This document shows, piece after piece, positions 50,404 to 63,871 of a DNA stretch of 64,000 nucleotides. The stretch spans positions 4,344,736 through 4,408,735 of the forward strand of contig JANUWF010003375.1 of assembly GCA_026120185.1 (NCBI GenBank), written 5' to 3'. The notes beneath the pieces are model-generated. The model saw only the letters and a program-made list of their open reading frames with translations, did not search any database and was not told the DNA's origin. The DNA comes from Voacanga thouarsii. Lineage: Eukaryota; Streptophyta; Magnoliopsida; Gentianales; Apocynaceae. The stretch's first letter is position 1. Every line of letters starts with the position of its first letter. A program made the translations under genes and the position numbers.

Positions 50404-51874
50404 TATGATTGTAAATTCTATGGATTTAGATGAAACTAATTAGAGACTATAATAGAGCATAGTAAAGTGTGTAATAAAGTTTATAGTTGTATATATAAAT
50501 ATATATATATATATCTATATATATATAGTGGGAGAAAATCATTGGGAGCTAGACATAAAGGTAGACATGACACTTGAATCTGAGGCACTTGAGTTGGTTA
50601 TGATCTCTTCCAATGGGTCAGAGGAAGAGATGTTTAAGATATTCTTAGTATTTGTAGAAGAGTTTGATGGTAGGTATAATGAACATAATGCAATAACATA
50701 TATTGAATGAGGTGGTAACCTAAACTATGATGGCATATTAGAGATTGAGGGTTAGTGAGGCCTTAAATTGGATACACTTGAGTACTATTTTGTATTTTTT
50801 TGACACTAGACCCCAGTTTCTGGAACAAGTACTGATGATAAGTAGAGAATTTTATGTACTCGAGGACCATATGTGTAGAGTATGTTGTAAATAGTAGTAG
50901 TAATTATAGCTAGTAGTTAAGGATATGCGTGTTGCTTGTACTATATTTTGTGTATCGAAAATCTTGCTCTAGTGTAATATAAATTGGTGTGATTATACTA
51001 GCACCAATGTACCAAATTCCATTAGAACTCCAAAATTAAATGTGCTTGAGCAGGAGTAGTACTATGATGTGTGACCCATTGGGAAGTAGCTTCAAGAGTT
51101 GAAAATGAAGATTTGGAGTAATTTAAATAAAAAAATAAAAAGGGGGATTCCAACCTTGTAACTGTAAAAGACTTGGCAAACCTACCCAGTAAGATGATAT
51201 AGAAATTTTCAAAGACAGAAAGGATTAATGAAGGAAGGCAAATTATTCATTATTTAGTTGTGAGAAGAGGAACACTAGGTTATGAATTGCGTCACCCATG
51301 ATGATCTACTAGATAGATGCATTTAAAGAGAAATGATGTAGGACTGAGGTTGAGACTGATGAGGAAAAATCAGGGTTAAAAGCATTAGTGGTTATTTTGG
51401 ATAAAGTGGATCCAAGTGCAGTAGCAGTTGTAGAAGATAAACTTCTTCTCTTTGGCAAAGAAGCTAAGATTTTGGTAGACTTAGATTCTACCAATTTCTT
51501 TACTCAAATAATAGGAAATAAGGGTAGGAAAGTTGTAATGTCCCAATACCAATTTATCCAAAAGGGTGGGATATTGCCTCGTCTGAAAGACTAGGTGATA
51601 GGAAATGTCCCAGGCATGAAGGCCACTCAAAAGAAGACAAAGAGAAATTCAAGGCACAACTCATGGTACCTTGGGCAAGATCTATTTTTAAGAGGTTTCA
51701 ACAAGAATTTAAGACCAACTAAGCCAACAAACCAAGGGCCAAGGGATTGATGAAGGAGTGGGTAATAAAAGGAAGGTTAAAAGGAGTACAAAAGGAAGAA
51801 CAATCCTTGTGGAGAATTAAGGCAACATTGAAACAAAGATTAAAGACTAAAGAACTAATAAGGAGAGCTCGAGA
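50404..51874 (+). pseudogene. gypsy internal remnant with degenerate protease
   Basis: Weakly coding DNA downstream of a gypsy primer site. At 51388-51594 a 68-codon frame contains KILVDLDSTNFFTQII, which resembles the active-site strand of gypsy aspartic proteases (LVDSGSTHNFI) with Ser changed. A 60-codon frame at 50528-50710 is unassigned. At 51640-51870 broken frames are rich in Lys, Arg and Gln; I cannot assign them. No zinc knuckle, RT or integrase motif is recognisable. A (TA)n tract lies near 50495-50528. Confidence 0.5.
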
Positions 51875-52038
51875 TGACTAATATTTCATTTGGAAGATCA
51901 AGGGAACACATGGGAAATGAACAGAGGTCAAATGAGTAGGGGTTGGAGTGCATCAAAGCAAGAGAAGCTGTCTGAGTTAACTCGAGGTGGCCCAAATCGA
52001 CCGACCTGGTGCCAGCCTAAATTTGGCTTAGTTCTATT
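51875..52038 (+). mobile_element. gypsy LTR, 5' part, split by 52039-56313
   Basis: A short segment ending with GACCTGGTGCCAGCC and GGCTTAGTTCTATT. It continues at 56314 with CTGTCGCTTGGACAG and another GGCGCTGGCTCC word. The LTR start at 51875 (TGACTAATA) is a guess from its resemblance to the LTR at 18013. Confidence 0.5.
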
Positions 52039-55000
52039 TGTAAAACCCCACCTAAACCTATCCTAGAGTAAGAGGGATGGGATCCATATCATGTCATCAT
52101 GCATAAAATATATCACTTAAATGATTTTTGTGTGCCTTAGAATTGTGGTTTATAGGAGATATGATTTATTTGTGCTTGTTGAGTAGAAAGGGTAATATGG
52201 TAATTTTGCTTGGGGTCAGAATAGGAAGATGGCTTGAGGATTAGATAAGAAGAATATTTGATTGAGAAAATAAAAATAAGAGTTGGTGTGGTTATGTGGT
52301 TAGAGCTTTGTGATTTAATCTCTAAGGTCTTGAGTTCAAATCCCATCATTTTAGTTTTATTCATATTTATCTTAACCCATGTTTGAAGTTTCTTTTTCTT
52401 ACATTAAAGTTAGGAATGTTGTCTTAAGGAAGACACAATGGCAATTTCTTAACCATATGGTCTTGTCCTAAAAAGAATTCTAGAATAATTCTTGTCTCTA
52501 TTAATTTTGCTAGCCTTGTCCTAACATCTTTGAAATTTAAACTACTCTTGATTCTTTAATTCATTTTTAATCATAAAAATCCTTAGATAATACTCTAGCT
52601 TGGATTTTTGAAAATCCCAGCTCTTGTGCAATAGGAGTGGCCGAAAATGAGGAGGAATAATAGGTAGAAGTTGCAAGCAAAACACCATAGCTGTTTTTTC
52701 AAGAACATCATCTTTCTCTTGTTCTTATCTTAGTCAAAAATCTAGAAAAAAATTTCCATATTTTCTTCAAGGCTATTTTTGAAAATTGCAGCAAGCTTTC
52801 CTATCCAATTCTTGCAAGAAAACCAACCATCTTATGTTAGGATGAAGGCTTGAATTCCTTGAATTTTTGTAGCTTTACAAACAATGCTAAACCAGAATTT
52901 TTTCCCAGCAAACTAGCAACATTAAACATGAACTTGAAGCCATCCGTTAGAACATATGAACAGCTGGAAGTTTCTCTATTCTTCTTGAAGATGAAGGCTA
53001 GAAAACCACCATTAAAGGACCTTCAAACACCCTTAAAATCTAGATGCAAAATCCTGCCAAAATGGATCAAAAATTCTGCACCAAAACCATTTCAATTCCA
53101 AGTGTTCTTGAGCTTGAATTCCAGAATTTTTTTTCCAGCTTTGTCTCTTCAATGCTAAGGCCGAAATTCTTCAGCAGACCTCACTAAATTTCAGCCCTTA
53201 CACAGCCATGAATTGAACATTTTGGCTTCTCCACCAACCTTGAGTAATAGGAATCCATTATCATACCTCACAAAGCTCCTATCTTCACTCTATCCAAACT
53301 TGTTCAAACTTGAAATTAAAATTCCAGATTTTGTTTCATTAAAACACTCCTTTAGCTAGTTGATAAAACCAAAAAATCCTTTGCCATTCCATAGCTATTT
53401 TTGGCCAGCCTTAGTCTGAAATGACTCTCCATCCTATGGTTGAAACATAGCTAGTTTAGCCATACACCATTGAAGGACAAGAAACCTTCCAAGAGCAAAC
53501 ACCATTACCCAATCCTATACCTCAAACAACTCCACTTTAATCTCAATTTGAATTTTAAAAAAAATCTAAAACACTCTCTTTCATTCTTGGATAACCAAAA
53601 GCTCTCTCTAGGCTAAGCCATTCGGCCATCATACTCACAAACACACGAAATTCATCTCCTCTCAAACTCTCTCAAAAACACCAAGAACACACACTTCATA
53701 TCTTTAAGCCTAAACCACTCCTAAACACCTCCAATCACTCCCAAACACTCTAAACCATTAATGTTCAACCTGTATTCTTCATTTCTACACTTTATAACAC
53801 CAAAACACACAAAGTTGAACTTTCAAAAAGATTAAACCACCCTTTTTTGTTGAAGATTCGAAGAATACCAAAAAGGTAAAATAAGAACAATCTTCTTATT
53901 CTTCTTCTTTTATTCAACTTCTACTCTTCTAATCTACTCTTATTCATTCCTCTCTCACTCTTTCCCTCTCTCTTGGCCGAAATGTTGATGACCCACTTTG
54001 GACTATTTTCGGATCACTAAAAATCCATCAAGCACTCAAGGATCTTCACTAAGCAAGGTGAATCCTTCTTCAAATGAGCATCAATCAAGTATTTCTTTCT
54101 TAATCTTCTCTTTACCTCTCAAAATCAAGACTCGTAGATATTGATAGGTTAATTGAATAAAGTAGGGGTTGAGACATGAGAATTAGAATGAATGTTGTGC
54201 CTTATGGATTTTGCTTTAGAATCACTATATGTTCATTATGATTAAAGAGATTTATGGATGTTTTGATGCATGTTAGACATTATGCCACCATTGTTAATTA
54301 GGCCTTCATGATATTATTTTTTAATGAAGCCATATATAATTTTATGCCTAGTAGAAGATCATCCATGTTGCAGTATATGTTAATTCAAGTCTATGTTCGT
54401 GGATAGATTAACATGTTATTTTGTATCCTTGTATGTAAAAGTATGTTCATGGATCTTTTTTAGCAGTAGAGAAATTATTGTAAGAACTATTTTTATTAAT
54501 TTTAGAACTATTCTTACTATCATTGTTATTATTAATTCAATTAGTTCTATCATTTAATTTAATCTACAAAATTTGAGAAAACATTGTGAAGGTTCGAAAT
54601 AGAAGATTGTTTAAAATATTGTTATTTTATTATTTAAATAAATAAAATCTTTTTATTAGATATAACTAATAAAATATTAGAATTAATTAATATCAAATGA
54701 CTTTGTAGATCATGTTAATATTATTACCAGTTAGCCTTACTAAAACTTTTATCTATATTCATAAATATTGTTTATATTAAAATTTATTAATTAAAAATTA
54801 AGTATAATTCATTTATTAAGTATAATTTTATTGGTTATTTGTTATCTATTAATTATTAATTAAAATTATGTATAATTTATTATCTATTATAATACTATTT
54901 AAGTATTACTTATTACCAATATTATTTAGGATTTATTATTATCCATTATTTAATACTAATTTTATTTATTAGTAATATTACTCATTATTTATTATTTGAA

Positions 55001-56313
55001 ACTATAATTTATTATTATTTATTTTATAACACCCATTTATTTTAACTTATCAAGCTAATATTATTTTACAAAATACTTTATCACCTAGTATTAAAGCTTA
55101 AGACATTGCGGTCATGGATAGTTATTGTTGTGGCTAGTTGAATTAGGAATTATATATTTAAGGCAAATATGGTCTGGATGCTATCTTATACCTTGTGTTT
55201 ACCCCAAGTGGGGTTAGGTTGACCTGAACTACCTTGGAAGACTTTTGAACTCAAGAAGAGCAAAAGATCAAGTAAGTTCTTGCATGAAACCGTTTGAAGA
55301 CCAAAGTTATCATGGCAAGTCAAACTCATTATATACGAGTATTTGTACTGTAAAAGCAATTATGGACAATTTTCCTTTTCATTTCAGTTAAGCAAACCAT
55401 TTAAGGTTAAACAAATAATTTTACACAAAACACTAAACTTTTCATAAAAATCCAACTTTGGCAAGAATCCAACTTTCCAAGTGAATAATTGTATGATCTT
55501 TCTTCTCCCAAGTGGGGCAAACAACGTTGAGTACTCAATAAGGGTAGACTGTTAGGACTAGTCATTGAAGGGTTAGGGTAAGTCTCTCAGTAGGTGGCCA
55601 CCTCTGAGGGGTGAGTCCTTCCCGGATAGGATGCCAGTCCTGTAGGTCATACCAGTTCGAGTTAGCAAGTTCAATCAAGTGGACTGTGTATTTCTGGAGT
55701 GGACAACCAGTAAATTTGGGTGTAGAGATAGAGGAGTATCTCACCCAGTAGGCAATACACCTGCACTGTGTCAGTATGCATAAAGTGTGGCATTCTGGTC
55801 GTTATATTGTCATGGTGCACAAAGTGTGGTACCATGCCTACCTCTTTTAAGTAGTTGTATTTATTGTGCACATGTATGGTTTGGAAAAGAAAGCACCACT
55901 CTTCATTTTTGAAATTTATTTGAGGCTTACCAGCACTTTCTTTTATGAAAATTTCACAAATTGCATACATGAACTTGTTTATCTAAAACACTCAAAGCAC
56001 ATATGGGCTTACTAAGATTTTTGTCTTATCACCTTTTATATTATGTTTTTAGATCGATCCTGTTGTGAAGGTTATTGATTAAAGATTGCCTATGTTTTGA
56101 AGATTTATTTCTTTTCTAATGGATTTCATTTGAGAGCTTTTAGCAGACATTTATTTATTTTTGAAATTTGTTCATGTATTGCTTGGATTGTAATAAGTTT
56201 AATTTTGAATTATTCTTTCATTTCTTTTGGAGTCGTAATTATAAAGACCCCTTGTTTTGTGGACGGGGTGACATTCCTAGCCTTAATAGGGTCATAGGTA
56301 GTAGGGTGTTACA
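52039..56313 (+). mobile_element. 4.3-kb gypsy LTR, probably solo
   Basis: It runs from TGTAAAACCCCACC to AGGGTGTTACA, flanked by CTATT and CTGTC (three of five match). It contains a GCAAGGTGAATCC donor-like site (54058), an AT-rich zone (54480-55080), the perfect palindrome (55527-55538), a TTTTTAG acceptor-like site (56051) and the ACGGGGTGACATTCC terminal block. ORFs inside it (52850-53158 and others) have no recognisable domains. The 52140-54050 part is otherwise featureless noncoding DNA. Confidence 0.75.
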
Positions 56314-56996
56314 CTGTCGCTTGGACAGAATTAAGTTGGCGCTGGCTCCATGTGCTAGAGCTGTGCCAGCCCTATTCGGGCCAGTTCTGAACTTTTACAA
56401 TTTTTCTTATTTTCAGCCTTTTCTGCTGTAATTTAATTTTCATAACTTTTATTATATTTTAACCTATTTTAAGATATGTAATGGGGTCTCAAAACTTGTA
56501 TTAAGGCCATTTAATAGCTAGGATTAGTTTGTTAAGTAGTTTAGGTCATGACAACTATAAATAAGCTCTTATAGCTTTGTAAAAACAACTTTGGTGTTTT
56601 GGGAAAGAGAAATCAAATTTTTCTCTCTAGAGAGAGAGTTCTTGAGGGTAATCCTCATGGGTGATTCCATTAAACATCAAAACTAAAGCAAAGGATTTAG
56701 TCCTACCTTTGATCTTGTCTCTAAATCTTTAGGGATGATCTAAACTTCATCTCTATTCTATGTGCTAGGTTGCCTAGTGTGTTTGATAGGATTGAGTTAG
56801 GTACTCTCAAATTCCTATCCTTGGTATTCTAATCTCTAGTTGGATTAGGGTGTTAAGGTATTTTTGAAGTAGGATAGATTTACATTATCACAACAGTGTT
56901 AATTTCTTTGCATTTTAGTGTATTTGTGTGTGAGTTTGTTAAGGTTCTTGTTCTTGACTTCAATCCTCATTTTTGGAGATTCCTAAGATCATATCA
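56314..56996 (+). mobile_element. gypsy LTR, 3' part, related to 18013-18901
   Basis: It has a GC-rich GGCGCTGGCTCC word, ACTATAAATA at 56554, a GATTTAGTCC block as in the 18013 element, and the end CATATCA. A primer site follows, so it is a 5' LTR. Confidence 0.75.
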
Positions 56997-56998
56997 AG

Positions 56999-57010
56999 TG
57001 ATATCAGAGC
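56999..57010 (+). promoter_or_regulatory. Primer-binding site, initiator tRNA-Met type
   Basis: TGATATCAGAGC two bases after the LTR end CATATCA, one change from the consensus. Confidence 0.8.
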
Positions 57011-57039
57011 TTGCATTTTTTTATACTAATCAACTAACT

Positions 57040-59220
57040 TTCTTCCCTCTTTTTGCTCACAGATTTCGCACAGCACAAGCACCACAATCGCGCAGAATTT
57101 TTGGTTACCAAAAGCTGTACAAACTCCTTCTTGTTTTGGCCGAAAACCTGAATATGCACAGCCCTATTCTTGAGCATTATTTCGGTCAGCATAGGAGAAC
57201 AATTCCATATTATTTTCTCCTTTTAAACCCTCTGAAATTCGGCCAGCAATAAGGGTACAGCAAGCTGTAATTTTTCGCCATTGTTTTCCAAGAAACCTAG
57301 AGCCATTAGGAGTCCTTCTTAGCACCAACTTCTAACCCTAAATCAAATTCTTCTAACCCTAAACCAAAGTATCCAGCTATTCCAACCTTACTACATGAAA
57401 AATTCCAACAAAGATTCTCTGCAATTTTCGAAAACTCAAGAGCATTCTAGGCCAACAAAACCGATCACGCCTTAAGGTAAGCAAAAACCCTCTCAACCTC
57501 TCGAATCCTTTCTTCCATTAATTCTTCTCTTCTTCTTCCCTTGAATCACACCACAAAGAGGCTGATTTCATCCTCTTTATCTACTTTCGATTAAAATGAG
57601 GTAAAGAAGATAGCTTTTCCCTTCTTCTCAAAAGAACTCGGGACGATCACCATAGGAGCATCGAGACCTTGCTAACCCAATAGTTGTAAGGTAAGGGAAT
57701 TCTTACCCTTAATGTTGAAATTAAAATCTAAGGAGATCGATGAGGTGTATGAAAGTATGATAGCATGATATATGTGCTTAGTTGGGATAGATGAATATTT
57801 TGAGTCGAGTAATTAATTAAGCATATCCGTTCGATAGTAATGCCATGTTTTATTGTGATAATGATGGATGTGAATTGCGATGGTTAAGTCAAGACCTTTT
57901 TGATATATTATTCATACTCTCGATGGATATATGATCAAAGTGTATGTACTTTGAGGATTTGATGATTTATTTGAAGTTAGACAATGGATCGTGATTTGTT
58001 ATGGGAATAAATGAGTTTAATGCATGTTTGAATCGATTGAGACCCTGATCATGATATTATGTGATTCTAGATCAGGAAGGTATTTGAAGGAAGCAAGTTG
58101 TGATTTTATCTTGTTTATCTGAGGCATATTAAGTAAGTCCTTGTATAAACTCTTTTGTTAAATATTGTGATGGCAAGTCTATGTGGTAAAGCTTTGTGAA
58201 GCTATTGTTGAACTATGTTTGCTTGGGTTGTAAACATGGATGTTTATTCTCTAAACGGTTTTGTCAAACTAACGATTTTTATCAAGAACTGTTCTTTTCT
58301 CAACGTTTTAGAAAACTCTTTTAAAGAAAATCACGTTTTACAAAGCCAAGGTATGGAAATATTGTGAATCAGGAATTGATAGATATGTTCGTTGAGTACT
58401 CAATAAGGGTAGGCTAACAATACTAGTCTTGGAGGGCTAGAGTAAGTCTTCTAACAGGAGGCCACCTCCAAAAGATAAGTTCTACTTGAAAAGGCGACAA
58501 TATTGGTTGGTCAGGCTGGTCCGAGCTAGCATTTGTGCCTGGTATGGTATTATCTTTTTCCCAGCATGGACACCCGGATGGTTTTGTTGGGTGAAAAGAT
58601 GGAGGAGTATCTCACCTAGTGGGCTGTACACTCACCTTGATCAGAACACCCAACGTGTGTTAATCTGGTCCAGGCAAGGTGCACAAAGTGTGGTGCCTTA
58701 TCCTCATGGAGCCCAGAGTGTGGTGACATGACTGTTTATTCGAGTGCATGATTTATTTTGTACAAAGTGTGACAATGAGAAAAACCCACTCCTTGCAAAG
58801 AGAATATTATTTATGACTTGCCAAATATTTCTGCAAATGTTTTCACTATGCATACACGAACTGTTCAAAGTACCATGTGCACACACTGGACTTACTGAGA
58901 TTTAATCTCATACTGTTTTAAATCATGTTTTCAGGAGATAGATTATGCTGAGCAAGCGGGGCCTGAGATAGTTGAAGCTTTTGTTAATTTCCATTATGTT
59001 TAAAAGGACAATTGTTGATTTAAGCTTCTAGATCAGATGTTTGTTTTTATTTAGTTTTGCTCCAGTTTGAGCCTGATGTAATGAGCGTTTTCTATTATTT
59101 ATCTAAGTTTGATTTCTCTGGTTTGTCTTTATAATTTATACCTCGTTTTAAAGACCCATTGTCCTCCGGGACGGGGCGACATCCCCGCCCTTTTTGGGTA
59201 CATAGTAGTGAGGTGTTACA
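57040..59220 (+). mobile_element. gypsy LTR, 5' end not resolved
   Basis: From 57527 it parallels 1-1572. It has GTAAGG at 57691, the palindrome at 58392-58403, TTTTCAG at 58933, the hairpin GTCC/GGAC at 59161-59172, and the end GAGGTGTTACA. Athila noncoding DNA follows, not a primer site, so it is a solo or 3' LTR. No TGTAAC start is visible, and the boundary near 57040 is approximate. Confidence 0.75.
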
Positions 59221-59460
59221 AGTATAAACTTACTTAATTTAACTTCAAGAGTTTTGTTATGTTTTATCAAGTGCTTTAATTTGCAATTATTTTCAAAGGG
59301 TTGAATGAATGGCAAAGCTATATCTTGAGTTTGAAGGGAGGTTATGAGTCTTGTTGTGATCAAAATTTTGGAAGAATAAAAGCTTGTGTTTTCTTGTTAT
59401 GTTCTTCTTAACATAAGTGTTTTGCTTGAGGATAAGCAAAGGTTCGAGTGTGGGGGAATA
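59221..59460 (+). other. Athila 3' noncoding tail with polypurine tract
   Basis: It resembles 4900-5104, ending in GAGTGTGGGGGAATA, the purine tract next to the LTR start. Confidence 0.7.
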
Positions 59461-59935
59461 TGATAGGGGCTATATTCATCACTTATTTTCTAGTTCTTTG
59501 AGATTAATTCGAGATACTATTGATGTAATAACTAAGCATATTTTGTCCTATTTTATTTTTTGTTTGTGAAAAGCATTTTTGATGAATTTGTGCAGGAAGT
59601 AAAAATTTCGAGGAAGAAGTGTGCAATTATAGACTTGACCTAACTCCAGGTTCAGCTAACCAACCTAGCGCTAGGTCTACTCTGGAAAAGCAGAGAAAAA
59701 TAGAGCAATTTTGAGGAGAAAACCAAAAGCAACCCGCTGCCAGGTTGGTCGAAGTGACCAGGCGCTGGGTCCAATCTATCCATAGTCGGTACAACTCTCT
59801 TTTCACACAAATTTAGTATCTTCCAAAGGATTTTGGTATTTTTTGAATTCTACTCGGACTAGACTTCTCAAGCTACGAATTTTGGTGTCAATGAAGCTTA
59901 TAAATACAAGAAAAAACACACAAGAACCTTTTTCT
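59461..59935 (+). mobile_element. Athila LTR, 5' fragment
   Basis: It starts TGATAGGGGCTAT, with GC-rich words AGCGCTAGG (59668) and AGGCGCTGGG (59760) and a TATAAATA box at 59899-59906. It is cut near 59935 by the next LTR. Confidence 0.75.
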
Positions 59936-60722
59936 CCCTATTTTTCTCTAGTTTTTCTTTCCTTTTCTTTCTCTCTTCCTTTTGTTCTCCTCTTGGACAA
60001 ATTTCTGGCTGTTTTACAGCCCTTCCACCACCATTCTAGTGCCCAAAGTCAACCCACATTAATTACATTGTGGGCAATCCATTTTAAAGCTAAATTCCTA
60101 TTGGTGGATTTAATTTAAATGGATAATTCTTTAAGCTTATTCAATAAGCTTTTGCAATTTTATAATCCCACAAATATTTCACTCCCCCAATGGTATTTCA
60201 ACACTTGTTTCATCCACCATTCACACAATGCCACATATCCATTTTTAACTGTGAATTCCTATTTTCTTTAGAAATAACCAAAATTGGGTCCGTAACGAAA
60301 AAATATTTTATTTCACCTTTTTACTCCCAAAATTCCACTGAATCCATTGGTAACACTCAAATTCTTCAATTCCTTTTCTACTTGGTCAAATTTGAGGTCA
60401 AAGTCACGGGTGCAGTTAAAATGACGAAAATGCTCCCAATACCCCGGGTAGTATAATTCACACCAAAACGTGCGTTCCATCGCACTGACCAATTTCTCTT
60501 TTCAAAGTACCCTTAAATTCTTTTTTTTGTTAGTAATAATAGCCTTCCAAAAATTTAAGGTATGGGAACAAATCCAAAAATTACATCCAGGTCCCGACAA
60601 AATATTATTCCACTAAAATTTTTGTCTCATTACACCGATCAACTTCTGTTCTAGACATCGATACAAGTTCTCATCCTATTACATATAGTAGCTAATCAAA
60701 AGTAAAAAGGTAGGATGTTACA
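59936..60722 (-). mobile_element. LTR fragment of the TR-GAG family
   Basis: It matches the right third of the LTRs at 24950 and 32570 (for example CCGTAACGAAAAAATATTT, and GTAGCTAATCAAAAGTAAAA before the end GATGTTACA). It is in the same orientation and truncated on the left. It shows that the TR-GAG family has further copies. Confidence 0.8.
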
Positions 60723-62266
60723 ATGTTGATTTTTTGGAAGTCCTAGGTACAAACCAAAACATAGCAAAAAACGTTACCAGTGTATGATGATATGCCAAGA
60801 TGCATTATCTTCCTCTAACTCCAAGATTTCAAAGATTGTATGAATCTACGGCAACTACGTAGCACATGAGATGGCACAATGAACATGTGCAATCAAACCT
60901 GGGAAAATCATTCATCCATCTGATGGAGAAGCTTGGAGGCACTTTAACCAAGTTTATCCATCATTTGCTAATGAACCAAGAAATGTAAGATTAGGTCTTT
61001 GTACTGATGGTTTTACACCTTGTGGACAATCTGGAAAGCAATATTCAAGTTGGCCAGTTATTATCACTCCGTACAACTTACCACCTTGGTTGTGTATAAA
61101 GACCCCTTATATGTTCTTGACTTGTTTGATACCAAGTCCTTACAATCCTAAAAAGAAAATTGATGTTTATTTGCAACCATTGATAAAGAAATTGCAACAT
61201 CTTTGGGAAACTGGTGTGCAGACTTATGATGTGTCAATGAAGCAGAATTTTACATTAAAGGCTGCTTTAATGTGGACCATTAATGATTTTTCAGCTTATT
61301 GTATGTTGTCAGGATGGAGCACAACTGGAAAATTATCTTGCCCTTATTCTTTGGAGAAAACTAAGTCATTTACACTAAAGCATGGGTGAAAAACTTCTTT
61401 CTTTAATTGTCATCGGCAATTCCTTCAAAGTGGTCATTTATTTAGGAGAAATAAAAATGCCTTCTTTAAAAATCATATTTAGAATTCACCTCCACCCCCA
61501 CGGTTGACTGGCAAGGAAATATAGGAACGGGTTAAAGTAATGCCAAAAGTTGTGCCAACAGAGGGTACATAAACTGGAGAGGGTTTTGGGCATACACATA
61601 ATTGGACAAAGCAGAGTATTTTTTTAGAATTACCTTATTGGAGAACACTACTAATAAGGCATAATTTAGATGTTATGCACATAATAAAAAATTATTTCGA
61701 TAATGTGTTCCACACAGTGATAGATGTTAAGGGAAAAATAAAAGATAATGTGAATGCAAGGAAAAATTTGAATGAACATTGCAAACATAAAGAATTGGAG
61801 TTGAAAGATGGTAATTCGAAGAAGCCATTTGCGTCTTACACTTTAGATAAGGATGGTAAGCCAATTTTGCTAGATTGGATTAAAAACTTGAAGTTTCCAG
61901 ATGGCTATGCATCCAATTTGTCTAGCTGTGTTGATATGAAGGAAAGTAAGTTGCATGGAATGAAAAGTCATGATTGTCATGTTTTTATGCAAAGATTACT
62001 TCCAATTGAATTTCGATAATTATTACCTAAAGACGTGTGGAAGGCTCTAACTGAGTTATCTTTGTTCTTCAATGAAATTACATCTTCGTCATTACAAAAG
62101 GGATATGTTGCGCATTTGAAAAAAAGCATTCCAGTTATTCTTGTAAACTTGAGCGGATATTTCCACCTGGTTTTTTTTATTCAATGGAGCATCTTCCAAT
62201 TCACCTACCTTATAAAGCGAGAATAGGTGGTCCAGTACAATATTGGTGGATGTACCCTTTTGAGAA

Positions 62267-62335
62267 GTATACTTATTGTCTCTTAATTTGTTCTAATTTA
62301 TGCGTGAGAGTACTAATTTTTACCATTATGGTTAG
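62267..62335 (+). other. Short intron in TNP2 pseudogene
   Basis: GTATAC to GGTTAG, 69 bp, with the branch-site consensus TACTAAT at 62311-62317. Removing it joins PFEK to FLHQLKKK in frame, as in related transposases. Confidence 0.8.
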
Positions 62336-62649
62336 GTTCTTACACCAATTAAAGAAAAAGTCAAGAATAAGGCAAGAGTAGAAGGCTCTATTATCAATGC
62401 ATATCTGATGGAAGAGGTTTCCAATTTTTGCTCATATTATTTTGAGTCTCATGTTCAAACGAGAAGTAGGAGAGTTGAGAAAAATGATGACAGTGCTGAA
62501 TAACAAACAAATTCTCCCAATCTTTCAATTTTCACATATCCAGGATGGCCTAGTGGAGAAAAAAAATGAACATGAATTGAAGATAAATATTTTGATATCG
62601 TCCATAGATATGTGATAATGAATTGTGACGAGTTGTTACCTTATAGAGA

Positions 62650-62738
62650 GTAAGTGACTGTTTACTGTATTCTGATCCATGAAATTTGACTATATGAATA
62701 TTTTATAACATTTACTATATCTTTATATTTTACAATAG
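62650..62738 (+). other. Short intron in TNP2 pseudogene
   Basis: GTAAGTG to ACAATAG, 89 bp. Removing it joins LPYRE to IFAKELRSK in frame. Confidence 0.8.
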
Positions 62739-62838
62739 GATCTTCGCAAAAGAGTTGAGATCTAAGCATCGTCAAATTCAAAGACACATCATAGATTTGA
62801 GATTTGAAAATTATTTCTCAAATTGGTTCAAAAATTAT

Positions 62839-62934
62839 GTAAGCGTAATGTTCTTTTTATTTCCATTCTTTAATATTAAGTTTAATGTTACTAAGTAAAA
62901 GTCAATTGATAAAATGGTTTTATGCTTAAATTAG
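62839..62934 (+). other. Short intron in TNP2 pseudogene
   Basis: GTAAGCG to AAATTAG, 96 bp. Removing it joins NWFKNY to VEDH, after which a stop follows. Confidence 0.7.
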
Positions 62935-63871
62935 GTTGAAGACCATTGAACAATGTCGAAGACAATAATATCAAGGATATAGCAAATTGTCCTAAGCGTG
63001 CAATTATTACGTATCCTATGTACTTTGTAAATGGATACAACTTTCACATGGAAGGGGAAAATCAACCATGATAGTGGAGTGTGTGTGCGAAAGGGCCCAC
63101 TGATAGTGATGATGATTGCTATTATGGCATGCTCAGAGAAATTGTTCAGCTTGAATATATAGGCGTACCGAATAAATTTGTGGTCCTATTCAAGTATGAT
63201 TGGTATGATTCTCGTGGTATCGAAAGATGAAGATGCATCGTGAATACCGGCTTGTGGACATTAATTCAAAAAGGAAATAGCCTAAATATAATCCATTCGT
63301 ACTAGCACAACAGGCTCATCAAGTTGACTATATCTTTTATCCTAGAAAAAAAAAGGATAAGAATGCGTGGAAGGCTATATGTTAAATTAAGGCACGAAAA
63401 ACTATAGATAATTTTGCAGTCAAACCTACTTACCAGGAGGATCAAATGCATGCCATTAAAGTTGTTATGCTACAAAATGAGGCTTGCCCTCTTATTGTAG
63501 AAGCTGCTATGGATGAGATTGTGCAAGTAAATAGTGATTCTTGAGTTGAATCTGAAGAGAATAGATTGCTTTTGGACAAAGATGATACCACTAACAGTAG
63601 TGCCTCATTTGAAGAGAGTTTATTTGAGTGTAGTGATGAAAATTAGCTATGAAAAAGATACATACAAATAAATTGCTTGCATTTTTTAAATTTGTTAATG
63701 AATTTGCTATTGAGAAATATTTCATTTATTATTGGTTTTTTTTTCCTTTTTGGGTGGTTGCATATTTTTTTTCCTAGTACTATCTTCATACATTGGCAAT
63801 TCTTCTTGAATTTCTGCGATGACTGTTCTAAATTTCTTCTTGAATTTCCTGATTTTGGTTTGAAACTTGTG

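Larger units (their letters stand above)
60723..63646 (+). pseudogene. CACTA (En/Spm) TNP2-type transposase, 5' truncated
   Basis: Cut-and-paste transposase of the TNP2 (Transposase_21) family. The N-terminus is lost at the LTR junction. The core reads through 60830-62230 with stops and frameshifts: RMRWHNEH-like, PRNVRLGLCTDGF (60975), PVIITPYNLPPWLC, DVYLQPLIKKLQ, ALMWTINDFSAY (61267), SIFLELPYWRTLLIRHNLDVMHI (61617-61683) and GPVQYWWMYPFEK (62231). After an intron come KKKVKNKARVEGSI and YLMEEVSNFC. Further exons carry LPYRE, FAKELRSKH and NWFKNY, then DUF4216-like motifs NGYNFHMEG, DCYYGMLREIVQLEY and VVLFKYDWYDS. The last frame ends at TAG 63644 after an acidic tail. Longest open pieces are 99 and 114 codons. 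The gene is a pseudogene, but its exon-intron layout is well preserved. Confidence 0.92.

Noticed and set aside
52850..53158. 102-codon ORF
   Set aside because: It lies in the middle of a gypsy LTR, has no recognisable motif, and looks like chance reading of noncoding DNA.
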